Of a stretch of DNA of 38,148 nt, positions 15,564 to 23,556 are shown in pieces. Source of the stretch: Actinomycetes bacterium (GTDB lineage Bacteria > Actinomycetota > Actinomycetes > Actinomycetales > Micrococcaceae); NCBI GenBank assembly GCA_023426375.1, contig JAFAAV010000116.1, positions 1 to 38,148 of the forward strand. Direction: 5' to 3'. The translations under genes were made by a program, and so were the position numbers. The notes under the pieces were generated by a model, which saw nothing but the letters and a program-made list of their open reading frames with translations, did no database searches and was not told the DNA's origin. The stretch's first letter is position 1. Every line of letters starts with the position of its first letter.

Positions 15564-16898
15564 TCAGATACCGGTCAGTGCCTCGATGAACACGTCCTGG
15601 ATGTCTTCGGGCTGCTCGGCAATGTGGGAGGAGCCGCCGGTGGCCTCGGAAATCTGTTTGAGGACGTCCTCGTTGGCGTCGGCGGAAATGCCTACGGTGA
15701 TGATGCGCACCGGGCTCTCCGGATCCTGCTCATCCTCGAGGGCCTTGAGCAGGTTCTCCAGGCCGATGGACCCCTCATCGATGTCTTCACCGTCGGTCAG
15801 CACGATCACGGTCTTGAGTGAGTCGGGGGCGTCGTCTTCCAGGACCTGCCGGAAGGCGGCCAGCGTGGTGTCGTAGAGACCCGTGTAACTTCCCTGCATG
15901 TACTGCAGCGCTGACTGGTTGGCCAGCAGATTCTCGCGGTGGGTCATACCGTTCTCTTCCGCACCGAGCTCTTCGACCGGCGCAATTTCCATGTAGTCCT
16001 TGGCACCGTCCAAGTTGCGGGAGAACACCCACAGGCCCAGAGCGTCGTGATCCGGGAACATCTCTACGGCGGCTACTGCGGCGCCAGCGGTCAGGTCCAT
16101 GCGGGTGGCGCCGTTCGGCAGCGCCTGGTACCCCATGGACCCGGACACGTCGATCGCCACGAGGGAGTGGAAGGGCTTGGCCAACTGGGCCCACTGGTCC
16201 AGAGACTTTTGCAAGGTGGTGTCGTCCACGGCGGAGAATTCAGAATCGTCCTTCCCACCCGGGGTGCTGGCTACCAGTTTGGTCTGGGGGTGCGCGGATT
16301 CCCACTCTTCCCATTCACCGCGAGTCACCACGGTGTGAGTGGGGGCCGGGCCACCGGGCGCTGCGCCCGCGGCTGCTGCTGGCGCGGGCTCCTCTTCGGG
16401 CGCGGCCGATTCGGTCGGACCGGACGCAGCCTGCTTCTCCGAGTTGTCCATGCGCTGGGGCGCGTCCACGACCGGGGTGATGTCGCCTTCATTGAGCGCG
16501 CGGAGTTTGAAGGTCTGATCCAGCTGCTCTTCGACCCGGGGATCGTCTTGGGCCTCGTGGAGGGCGCGAGCAATCAGAGCTTTGGTCCCCTCATCATCAC
16601 GGGAGCGGCCCAGTTCAACTGCTGGGTCCGCAAGAACCTCGGTCCAATTGGCGGCCTCGGTCTCGGTGGGGCCCACCACCACCGGGGAGTTGCTGAGTTC
16701 CTGTTCAGAGACGGTGGTGGCGTCGGTGCGTTCGCCTCGGCTCTCATCCTGGCCACCCCACGGCAACAGGAATCCCAAGGACGTCAGCACCACGACCACG
16801 GCGCCGGCCAAGAGCGCCCACAGTAGCGGCTTGCCCTGGAGCCCCTTGGGCTCAGCCCTGTGGGCGCCGTGCTCCCGTCGCGTACCCGGCTCGGCCAT
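15564..16898 (-). CDS. Membrane-anchored von Willebrand factor A domain protein
   Basis: 444 residues from ATG 16898, with GGGGAGGAAACA immediately upstream. A short Arg/His-rich cytoplasmic leader is followed by one membrane span (LLWALLAGAVVVVLTSLGFL, about 25-44), an acidic and Ala/Pro-rich outer linker up to about residue 190, then a VWA domain (about 240-440). The MIDAS metal site is complete: DVSGS at 250-254 and the TDGED segment (VIVLTDGEDIDEG). A segment before the VWA domain (WEEWESAHPQTKLVASTPGG) recalls the solute-binding part of larger actinobacterial SBP-VWA proteins, but most of that domain is missing, so this looks like a shortened relative. Extracellular protein-protein or surface adhesion role is inferred. 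No MoxR/BatA-type partner is nearby. Confidence 0.85.
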   Translation of the reverse strand: MAEPGTRREHGAHRAEPKGLQGKPLLWALLAGAVVVVLTSLGFLLPWGGQDESRGERTDATTVSEQELSNSPVVVGPTETEAANWTEVLADPAVELGRSRDDEGTKALIARALHEAQDDPRVEEQLDQTFKLRALNEGDITPVVDAPQRMDNSEKQAASGPTESAAPEEEPAPAAAAGAAPGGPAPTHTVVTRGEWEEWESAHPQTKLVASTPGGKDDSEFSAVDDTTLQKSLDQWAQLAKPFHSLVAIDVSGSMGYQALPNGATRMDLTAGAAVAAVEMFPDHDALGLWVFSRNLDGAKDYMEIAPVEELGAEENGMTHRENLLANQSALQYMQGSYTGLYDTTLAAFRQVLEDDAPDSLKTVIVLTDGEDIDEGSIGLENLLKALEDEQDPESPVRIITVGISADANEDVLKQISEATGGSSHIAEQPEDIQDVFIEALTGI

Positions 16899-17090
16899 TG
16901 TTTCCTCCCCTGTCTAGAATGACCGCGTTGGTTACCAGGCTCCCCACACTGCTTCCCCATTCACGCGGTACTCCTATGAAACCACGGTGATTATGTCGCC
17001 CGGAAAGCCAGTGTTGGCGAGTGTGGGGATATCGGTGGCAGATCAGTAAGGTTACTAATGCGCTGACAAGGAATACGCGTCAGAAACATA

Positions 17091-17119
17091 TTGCTACGGC
17101 AAGGATATGGGCGTATAAG
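17091..17119 (+). promoter_or_regulatory. Putative promoter of the MFS gene
   Basis: TTGCTA (17091-17096) and TATAAG (17114-17119) are spaced 17 bases apart in an AT-richer stretch (about 17035-17157). The remainder of the 259-base gap 16899-17157 holds the opposite-facing start region of the VWA gene and nothing else I recognise. Confidence 0.45.
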
Positions 17120-17157
17120 GTCCACAGAAGTGGGTACACGAAACAAGGTGGGTATTT

Positions 17158-18405
17158 GTGGCTGATTCGCCCCGAGGCGCAAAGTCGAGCGCATGGCTCT
17201 GGCTCTTGGTCGCTTGCGCGGTGCTGACCCAGTCGACCGTCAACCTGCTGCGCCCGGTCACGTCCTACAAATTGCTTGCGTTACAGGCGGATTCAGTGAC
17301 CATCGGTTTGACCACCGCCGCCTATGCCCTGGTCCCCCTATTTACCGCGGTGTGGCTGGGCCGGTACTCGGATCGGGCCCCGCAGTTGAAGCTGCTGACC
17401 CTCGCCGGGGTCGGCTTGCTGGTCGCTGGCGGGTCATTGTTAGCGGCCTCACCCACGGTGTGGGCCATCGTTCTGGCCAGCGTGGTGCTGGGTATGGGGC
17501 ATCTCTGTTTCACTATCGGCGGTCAGGCGGCTATCGCCCGGTATGCCGCGGACCGGGACCTGGACAAGGGTTTTGGATGGTTCACCGCCGCCTTTTCTGC
17601 GGGACAAATGATTGGGCCCGCGCTGGGTGGGTGGTTGGTGGGTCAAAGCACCGGGGTTGAATCCGCGGAGCGATTGGCTGACGTCAACCAGGCCATGTGG
17701 ATTGGCACCGCGCTTTCGCTGTTCGCCGTTCCGCTTCTGATTTTCCGTTTCAAGGCACCCCGGTCGACGACGTCGCGCCCCGGCCAGCCGCGCACCGGTC
17801 AGGTCAGCCAGGTCTCGGCGGAAAAGCCCACGGTGATCGGTGTGCTCAAGGTTCCGCGCGTGGGTTCCCACATGCTGGCGGCGCTGTCTTTGCTGGCCAT
17901 GCTGGATATCCTCACCGCATTCCTCCCGGTCATTGGTGAAGAAGCCGGCGTGGCACCCGCCGTGGTCGGGTTGTTGCTGGGTGTCAGGGGGCTGGCTTCT
18001 ATTGCCTCTCGGATACTTCTGCCGTGGTTGTCCATGCGGTTTTCCCGGCGCGCACTCTTGTTGACGTGTTTATTCGGTGCGGGAATTACTTTGATCATTC
18101 CGCCGCTATTCATTCAACATTTCTGGATAGCGGCCGGGTTGCTGGCCGTCGGGGGATTCCTGTTGGGGTTGGGGCAGCCGTTGACTATGACCATGATCAC
18201 CACGTCCGTCCCGTCCAACTGGCGTGGCTCTGCGCTGGCCGTCCGGCTCACCGGCAACCGTCTCGGGCAGGTGGTGTTACCGCTTCTGGCCGGGGTATTT
18301 GCCGCTCCGCTGGGGCCCGCCGCTGCCGTGTGGATGTGCTGCGGAGTCCTGCTGATCAGTGGGGCCGAGAAAGTGTGGGGCGACCATCGTTCCGAACGTT
18401 CTTGA
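17158..18405 (+). CDS. Major facilitator superfamily transporter
   Basis: 415 residues from GTG 17158, with AAGGTGGG 5 bases upstream. Twelve hydrophobic spans in two halves with a polar central loop (about residues 205-220, SRPGQPRTGQVSQ). The MFS loop 2-3 signature is recognisable as GRYSDRAPQLKLLTLAG (after span 2). The second half has VGLLLGVRGLASIASRILLPWLSMRFSRRALL, the equivalent loop. Closest in style to drug/sugar efflux MFS members, but no substrate can be named. It is flanked by the VWA gene (divergent) and a Tat-exported protein gene (same strand), with a weak hairpin between. Confidence 0.85.
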   Translation: MADSPRGAKSSAWLWLLVACAVLTQSTVNLLRPVTSYKLLALQADSVTIGLTTAAYALVPLFTAVWLGRYSDRAPQLKLLTLAGVGLLVAGGSLLAASPTVWAIVLASVVLGMGHLCFTIGGQAAIARYAADRDLDKGFGWFTAAFSAGQMIGPALGGWLVGQSTGVESAERLADVNQAMWIGTALSLFAVPLLIFRFKAPRSTTSRPGQPRTGQVSQVSAEKPTVIGVLKVPRVGSHMLAALSLLAMLDILTAFLPVIGEEAGVAPAVVGLLLGVRGLASIASRILLPWLSMRFSRRALLLTCLFGAGITLIIPPLFIQHFWIAAGLLAVGGFLLGLGQPLTMTMITTSVPSNWRGSALAVRLTGNRLGQVVLPLLAGVFAAPLGPAAAVWMCCGVLLISGAEKVWGDHRSERS

Positions 18406-18406
18406 A

Positions 18407-18436
18407 CAGGGCGCTCGATGTTGCGGTACTGCCCTG
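18407..18436 (+). terminator. Weak hairpin after the MFS gene
   Basis: CAGGGC (18407-18412) and GCCCTG (18431-18436) can pair with an 18-base loop; a T-rich stretch (GTGTTACTTATTCTTT) follows. The stem is short, so the call is tentative. Confidence 0.3.
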
Positions 18437-18583
18437 GTGTTACTTATTCTTTGAACAACGCGAACGATATTGGGGAGTTCTGCGTTTCTCGTGGCAGTGG
18501 ACCTTCGTCCAAGGTGTGTCCCTCCAGTGTCCTGCTCATCAGGCGCTCACACGGCTGCCAAGGTTCCCCGGGGAGAGATTTTC

Positions 18584-19387
18584 ATGACTGAGAACGTCGA
18601 ACGTCAACAAGGTGGGCTGTCCCGCCGCACTCTGGCAAAGGGCGCGGCCTGGAGCATCCCTGTAATTGCCGCCGCGGCTTCCGCGCCGGCTTACGCGGTG
18701 TCTCCTGCGTGCCAAGGGCTTTGCTACACGGACGATTTCTCGTCAGCAGATCTAGGAAAGCTGGCGAGTGACGTTGTTTTGACGGGCACGCCCGAAATGC
18801 CTGGCTGTAACCAACCCCCGATCACGGTCTCCATGACCCTGAATATGGGTGGCGCGCCGGGGGCATCGACGTCATATAGTACAGACCCGACGGGGCTCTA
18901 CAGCCGTGCATTCAACGGTAAAATTGAGTACCGAGGTGAACAGAACGGCTACCCAGCAACTAAGCCTTATGAGATGCCCGGTCTGAGCGCTACAAACCCC
19001 GGTCTGATCCTCAACATTGGGCACGACACCGAAACCTCAGTCACATTCACGTTTTCGGAACCGGTGAGTTCCGCGAGCATTGACATACTCGACATTTCGA
19101 GGGGGACGAGGACGGATTATAGCTCTACGTGGCGCTATACCGACACGGTCACTATGAACCAGCCATGGGTGATGAGTGGGGATTTGTCCTATGCCAACCG
19201 AACAAGCGGCGCGGCCGGAGAGACCTTCTACCGCACTCGTAGTTATACGTCAGGTTCGGTCATGAGGAATACAATGACTACTAGGGCAACATCCGAGTTT
19301 TCATCTTTAACTTTCACCTATTCTGCCCCGGAATATCAGGGTTGGCAGTTCATTGCCATCGAAGACCTGAAATTCTGCCGACCCTAG
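18584..19387 (+). CDS. Tat-exported surface/secreted protein, unknown function (paralogous signal B)
   Basis: 267 residues from ATG 18584, with GGGGAG at 18570-18575. The signal peptide repeats the one at 11799-12572: SRRTLAKGAAWSIPVIA (13-29, twin Arg at 14-15), with cleavage expected after AYA (residue 38). The mature part starts with a short Cys motif (CQGLC) and is Ser/Thr-rich. Segments such as SVTFTFSEPVSSASIDILDIS, FSSLTFTYSAPEYQGWQFIAIEDLKFC suggest a single beta-sandwich of the carbohydrate- or surface-binding type; the closing Cys near the C-terminus may pair with the first Cys motif. No sortase signal or catalytic motif is visible. Codons are more AT-rich than in flanking genes (AGT, ATA, AGG, GAT), a possible sign of transfer or fast evolution. 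A very strong terminator follows. Confidence 0.75.
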   Translation: MTENVERQQGGLSRRTLAKGAAWSIPVIAAAASAPAYAVSPACQGLCYTDDFSSADLGKLASDVVLTGTPEMPGCNQPPITVSMTLNMGGAPGASTSYSTDPTGLYSRAFNGKIEYRGEQNGYPATKPYEMPGLSATNPGLILNIGHDTETSVTFTFSEPVSSASIDILDISRGTRTDYSSTWRYTDTVTMNQPWVMSGDLSYANRTSGAAGETFYRTRSYTSGSVMRNTMTTRATSEFSSLTFTYSAPEYQGWQFIAIEDLKFCRP

Positions 19388-19409
19388 GTATCATTTTTAG
19401 TCGTTCTTC

Positions 19410-19443
19410 ATGGTGGCCCGCCGTTTTTACGGCGGGCCACCAT
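19410..19443 (+). terminator. Strong rho-independent terminator
   Basis: TGGTGGCCCGCCGT (19411-19424) and its exact complement (19429-19442) form a 14-bp perfect stem, 15 bp with the A-T pair at 19410/19443, around a TTTT loop. TTCTTTA follows. It ends the transcript of the Tat protein gene. Confidence 0.9.
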
Positions 19444-19526
19444 TCTTTAAGATTCCAGCTGACGGCACCACTGTCAGCAGCTTCTGCGTACGATGACCGC
19501 AACTGGTTCCTATCCCTGGAGAGGTC

Positions 19527-20756
19527 ATGTCCGCATTGCATCAGGCGTTCCTGCACGATTTTCAGCTCATGTCCCGCAACGGCGGGTTGGAGTCCGGTGG
19601 CGTTGAGCGTCAGGCCGCCACCGCAGCGGACGGTCTCAACCGGCAATGGTTCGCCGGCTGGTTGGCCGCGCGCGGTGCCACGGTGCACTACGACGAGATC
19701 GGTAACCAGTTCGGCACGTTCGAACTCCACCCCGGCGCCCCCTACGTGCTGGTCGGATCGCACCTCGACTCCCAGCCCAGGGCGGGCCGGTTCGACGGCG
19801 CGTACGGCGTGCTCGCCGGGGCGACCGTGTGCGCGGAACTGTACCGAGCGGCGTCGGCGGGGGAGTTGAACCTGAAGTACAACCTGTGCGTCGTGAATTG
19901 GTTCAACGAGGAAGGCTGCCGGTTCAAGCCGTCCATGATGGGCAGTCTGGTCTACACGGACAAGCTCGATCTCGAGGCGGCGCTGGCCATTGAGGATGTG
20001 GACGGCGTGACCGTACGGGATGCCCTCGACAAGCTGGGGCAGCGCGGAACCGAGCGCATTCCCGAGGCGGCCGCTTACGTGGAGATTCACATCGAGCAGG
20101 GCAAGTCGATGGAGGAGAATGGCCAGACCATAGGCCTGGTGGAGGCCACATGGGGTGCGCGCAAGTACGAGTTCCTGGTGACCGGCGAGCAGTCCCACAC
20201 CGGGGCCACCCTCATCGAGGATCGGAAGGATGCGCTGTTGGGCGCCTCGCTGTTGATTGCAGCGGCCCGACGGATCGCACTGGAGCACGATGTGATTACG
20301 TCGTGCGGTGAGCTGCAGATCCTGCCCAATTCGCCCGTCGCGGTCGCGCGCGAGGCCCGCCTGCTGATCGACCTGCGCAGCCCGGACGCCGCCCGGCTCG
20401 ACGCCGCGGACGAAGCCTTCGCGCAGGAGGTCACCAAGGCGGCGTCGGAGGCGAATGTGGAGATCGAAACTCTGAGCCGCAATGCGTGGGACGTGAAGAA
20501 ATACGCGCCGGAAGGCGTGCAGCTTGCCGAGCGGGTCGTCCAGGAACTGGGTCTGCCGTACACGCGGATCATGACGCTGGCCGGCCACGATTCCACCAAC
20601 GTCAAGGACGTGATGCCCGCGGTCATGCTATTCGTTCCGTCGCATAAGGGGATTACACACAACGAGTACGAATTCACCTCTGACCAGGACATGCTTGCCG
20701 GGCTGGACATGCTCACCGGCGTGATGACGCGTGTGGCGCAGGGTGAATTGGCTTGA
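19527..20756 (+). CDS. M20-family Zn-dependent amidase/hydantoinase-carbamoylase type hydrolase
   Basis: 409 residues from ATG 19527, with GGAGAGG just upstream. The metal-binding series of the N-carbamoyl-amino-acid / allantoate amidohydrolase subfamily is complete: GSHLDSQPRAGRFDGAYGV (77-95; His79, Asp90), the catalytic and metal-binding NEEG (Glu128, Glu129), EIHIEQG (His ligand), the SHTGAT dimerisation-domain segment and the final HNEYE. Typical substrates are N-carbamoyl-L-amino acids, beta-ureidopropionate or allantoate. The loop after the first His reads SQPRAGRFDG rather than TVPxGGxFDG. No hydantoinase, allantoinase or pyrimidine gene is nearby, so the substrate is open. A perfect hairpin right after the stop separates it from the next M20 gene. 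Confidence 0.85.
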   Translation: MSALHQAFLHDFQLMSRNGGLESGGVERQAATAADGLNRQWFAGWLAARGATVHYDEIGNQFGTFELHPGAPYVLVGSHLDSQPRAGRFDGAYGVLAGATVCAELYRAASAGELNLKYNLCVVNWFNEEGCRFKPSMMGSLVYTDKLDLEAALAIEDVDGVTVRDALDKLGQRGTERIPEAAAYVEIHIEQGKSMEENGQTIGLVEATWGARKYEFLVTGEQSHTGATLIEDRKDALLGASLLIAAARRIALEHDVITSCGELQILPNSPVAVAREARLLIDLRSPDAARLDAADEAFAQEVTKAASEANVEIETLSRNAWDVKKYAPEGVQLAERVVQELGLPYTRIMTLAGHDSTNVKDVMPAVMLFVPSHKGITHNEYEFTSDQDMLAGLDMLTGVMTRVAQGELA

Positions 20757-20757
20757 G

Positions 20758-20779
20758 CGCTGCAGGGGAGCCTGCAGCG
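20758..20779 (+). terminator. Hairpin after the carbamoylase-type gene
   Basis: CGCTGCAGG (20758-20766) and CCTGCAGCG (20771-20779) form a perfect 9-bp stem with a GGAG loop, starting 2 bases after the stop codon. There is no T-run, so full termination is uncertain. Confidence 0.5.
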
Positions 20780-20856
20780 GGCCGGTAAGGCGGTTTATGC
20801 CTGTCCGCGCTGAGCCATAGAGTGTGTGGTGAAACACAACTCGATGAGGAGGCGCA

Positions 20857-22158
20857 GTGTCCCAACCCACGCAAGCTCAGGAAACCGCAATCCGTGAGGC
20901 TGTCGCGGAAGCATTCGATCAGCAGGTCGAGTTCCTGCAGCGGTTGGTGTCCGTGCCTTCACGCCGCACCGAGGAGCGCGCGGCCCAGGAGATGATGGCC
21001 GCAGCCTTCCAGGACGCGGGCCTGAGCGTCGACCAGTGGACGCTGGACGCCGCCGAACTTGCCACCCACCCCGCCGCCGGCGCGGTCACCGTGGACTACT
21101 CGGAGACCCCCGTGGTCGTGGGCACGCACGAGCCTTCCGCACCCGGCGATGGCGCTCGCAGCCTGATCCTCAACGGTCACGTTGACGTGGTGCCCGAGGG
21201 CCGCGAGGACACCTGGACCACCAGCCCCTGGGACGGCCGCATCGAGGACGGCTGGATGTACGGTCGCGGTGCTGGCGATATGAAGGCCGGGTTGGTCGCC
21301 AACCTGTTTGCGTTCAAGGCGCTGCGCGCTGCTGGACTGGAACCCGCCGGTCGCGTGCACCTGCAGTCCGTTCCGGAAGAAGAATGCACGGGCAACGGCA
21401 CCGTTTCAGCCATGCAGCGCGGCTACACCGCGGATGCCGTGTTGATCTCCGAGCCCATTGCCGAGACTCTGGTGCGCGCCAACCTCGGTGTGATCTGGTT
21501 CGACGTTGACGTCACCGGAACCGCTGCCCACGCGCACGAGATGTCCAAGGGATTCAACGCACTGGATGCCGCGTACTCCCTGATCGGTGACCTGCGCGAG
21601 CTGGAGGAACGCTGGAACCAGGTCACGGTGGGAGACCCTAACTTCGGGGACTTGGAACACCCGATCAACCTGAATGTCGGCGTGCTGCAGGCGGGCGAAT
21701 GGCCGTCCTCGGTGCCCGACCGCTGCACGTTCTCGGTGCGGGTATCGGTCCCGCCGTCGCTGGGCTCCGCCGCGGCGTGGCAAGAAATCGAGGAGTGCGT
21801 CGAGCGTGCTGGACGCGAGAACCCCGTGGTGTCACGGGGCAAGGTGTCCGTGAGCAAGTCCGGGTTCTTCTCGGATCAGTACATCCTGGAGCCGGGCACG
21901 GATGCGGAGGGTCTGCTGTCGGAGCTTCATTCGACTGTGACAGGTGCGCCGCTGGAGTCCTACCCGTCCCCGGCGTACGTGGACTCCCGGGTCTACGGAA
22001 CGTTCCAGGGGATCCCCTCCATGGTCTACGGGCCTCTCGCGGAAACCCTGCACGGCAAGGATGAACGCGTGAACCTGGAATCCGTGAAGCGCTGCACCGA
22101 GATCTACGCTCTCTACATCGCCCGCTGGTGCGGCGTGCGTGAGGGGGGTCAGAAGTGA
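20857..22158 (+). CDS. M20 family peptidase, ArgE/DapE deacylase type
   Basis: 433 residues from GTG 20857, behind GAGGAGG. The series of the ArgE/DapE/ACY1 group is present: NGHVDVVPEG (His and Asp ligands), YGRGAGDMKAGL (bridging Asp), VPEEECTGNG (catalytic Glu pair), the dimerisation-domain His in AAHAHEMSKG and the late LHGKDERV (His ligand). Such enzymes hydrolyse N-acyl amino acids or small peptides. Its stop overlaps the start of the CoA-transferase gene (GTGA at 22155-22158), so the two are translationally coupled and the substrate probably feeds the CoA pathway that follows, for example by releasing an amino acid or dicarboxylate from an N-acyl conjugate. The acyl donor cannot be read from sequence. 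Confidence 0.85.
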   Translation: MSQPTQAQETAIREAVAEAFDQQVEFLQRLVSVPSRRTEERAAQEMMAAAFQDAGLSVDQWTLDAAELATHPAAGAVTVDYSETPVVVGTHEPSAPGDGARSLILNGHVDVVPEGREDTWTTSPWDGRIEDGWMYGRGAGDMKAGLVANLFAFKALRAAGLEPAGRVHLQSVPEEECTGNGTVSAMQRGYTADAVLISEPIAETLVRANLGVIWFDVDVTGTAAHAHEMSKGFNALDAAYSLIGDLRELEERWNQVTVGDPNFGDLEHPINLNVGVLQAGEWPSSVPDRCTFSVRVSVPPSLGSAAAWQEIEECVERAGRENPVVSRGKVSVSKSGFFSDQYILEPGTDAEGLLSELHSTVTGAPLESYPSPAYVDSRVYGTFQGIPSMVYGPLAETLHGKDERVNLESVKRCTEIYALYIARWCGVREGGQK

Positions 22159-23408
22159 CAGCGCAGCCAGATTCATCGCGTACTCATCCCGGTCAGAGTT
22201 CTTCGGAACGGTCCGGCACGACAGCCGACGCCCGGGACGAGAACCCGGCCGGCACCACCCTCCCGCTCGACGGCGTTCTGGTCGCGGACTTCTCACGCGT
22301 GCTCGCCGGTCCGCTGGCCACCATGACCCTGGCGGATCTGGGAGCGCGAGTCATCAAGGTGGAACGCCCCGGGGCTGGGGACGACACCCGCAGCTGGGGG
22401 CCACCGTGGTCCGAAACCGGAGCCACGTACTTCGAATCCGCGAACCGCAATAAAGAGTCCGTCGCGCTGGACCTCACGGACCCTGAAGACCTGGCGCTCG
22501 CGCGGAAGTTGGCTCTCAAAGCTGATGTGTTGGTCGAGAACTTCAAACCCGGAGGCCTGGCCAAATTGGGACTGGGCTACGAGGATTTGCGGGATGAGAA
22601 CCCGGGACTGATCTACGCGTCCATCTCAGGATTCGGCTCCGCAGGGGGACGTCACCTGGCTGGCTATGACTTCCTGGTGCAGGCCGTGGGCGGGCTCATG
22701 AGCATCACCGGCTCCGCCGAGGGCTCGCCCTATAAAGCGGGCGTCGCGCTCGTGGACGTGCTGTGCGCCAAGGACACGACCATCGGAGTGCTCTCCGCGT
22801 TGGAGGCTCGCCGCCGGAACAACGGCCGCGGATCCCACCTAGAGATCAACTTGCTGTCCAGCCTGCAGGGAGCGTTGATCAATCAGGGACAGGCCTACCT
22901 GGGTGCGGGCAAGGTTCCATCGCGGATGGGCAACGAGCACCCGTCGATCGTTCCGTACCAGTTGTTGGAGTGCTCGGACGGACCGCTCGCGGTGACGGTG
23001 GGTAACGACGGTCAGTTCGCTCGCATGGCCGCCGCTTTGGGCGTGGCTGAGCTGGCCGAGGATGAGCGGTTCGCAACCAATTCCGAACGCGTCGCCCACC
23101 GGGACACCCTGGTTCCCTTGCTCGAGGAAGCCCTCTCCGCGAACACTGCCCAGCATTGGCAGGACGCACTCACGGAGGTAGGGGTACCCGCGGGCAAGGT
23201 GGGCGGTATCGATGAGGGCGTGAACCTTGCGGAAGATCTCGGCCTCGAACCCACCGTGGATGTTCAGGACTCATCCGGTCAGACCGTGGGCCGCCAGTTC
23301 CGGCACCCCGTGACATGGAATCCGCCGCTCGAATCACCCACTACAGCTCCGCCACAACTCGGTGAGCACACCGAATCGGTGGTCGAATGGCTCAACCGAA
23401 CTTCTTAG
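22155..23408 (+). CDS. Family III CoA-transferase, likely succinyl-CoA:glutarate CoA-transferase
   Basis: 417 residues from GTG 22155, overlapping the previous stop, with GAGGGGG upstream. The CaiB/BaiF fold is clear: GVLVADFSRVLAGPLATMTLADLGARVIKVERPGAGDDTR opens it in pieces typical of the family, then ESANRNKESVALDL, DVLVENFKPGGLAKLGLGYE and SGFGSAGG. Asp201 in GVALVDVLCA aligns with the aspartate that carries the acyl anhydride in formyl-CoA transferase. A disordered 40-residue leader precedes the fold. The next gene is glutaryl-CoA dehydrogenase; in Pseudomonas a family III transferase beside gcdH (gcdG) activates glutarate, and the human counterpart SUGCT does the same, so this assignment is the best supported by context. 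Other dicarboxylates remain possible. Confidence 0.85.
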   Translation: MTAQPDSSRTHPGQSSSERSGTTADARDENPAGTTLPLDGVLVADFSRVLAGPLATMTLADLGARVIKVERPGAGDDTRSWGPPWSETGATYFESANRNKESVALDLTDPEDLALARKLALKADVLVENFKPGGLAKLGLGYEDLRDENPGLIYASISGFGSAGGRHLAGYDFLVQAVGGLMSITGSAEGSPYKAGVALVDVLCAKDTTIGVLSALEARRRNNGRGSHLEINLLSSLQGALINQGQAYLGAGKVPSRMGNEHPSIVPYQLLECSDGPLAVTVGNDGQFARMAAALGVAELAEDERFATNSERVAHRDTLVPLLEEALSANTAQHWQDALTEVGVPAGKVGGIDEGVNLAEDLGLEPTVDVQDSSGQTVGRQFRHPVTWNPPLESPTTAPPQLGEHTESVVEWLNRTS

Positions 23409-23556
23409 GTGAGTGAAATAAAAAGGGGGCTGGCGCGGCAAGGTTTCGCGAGCGGCGTCGTCCCCGTAACGTGAGTCACAACTACAGAATGGGCGCGGTC
23501 GCAGTCTGTCCCGGGCCCTCGCACTACCGGCACGACCAATGATGCAAAGGAGCACC

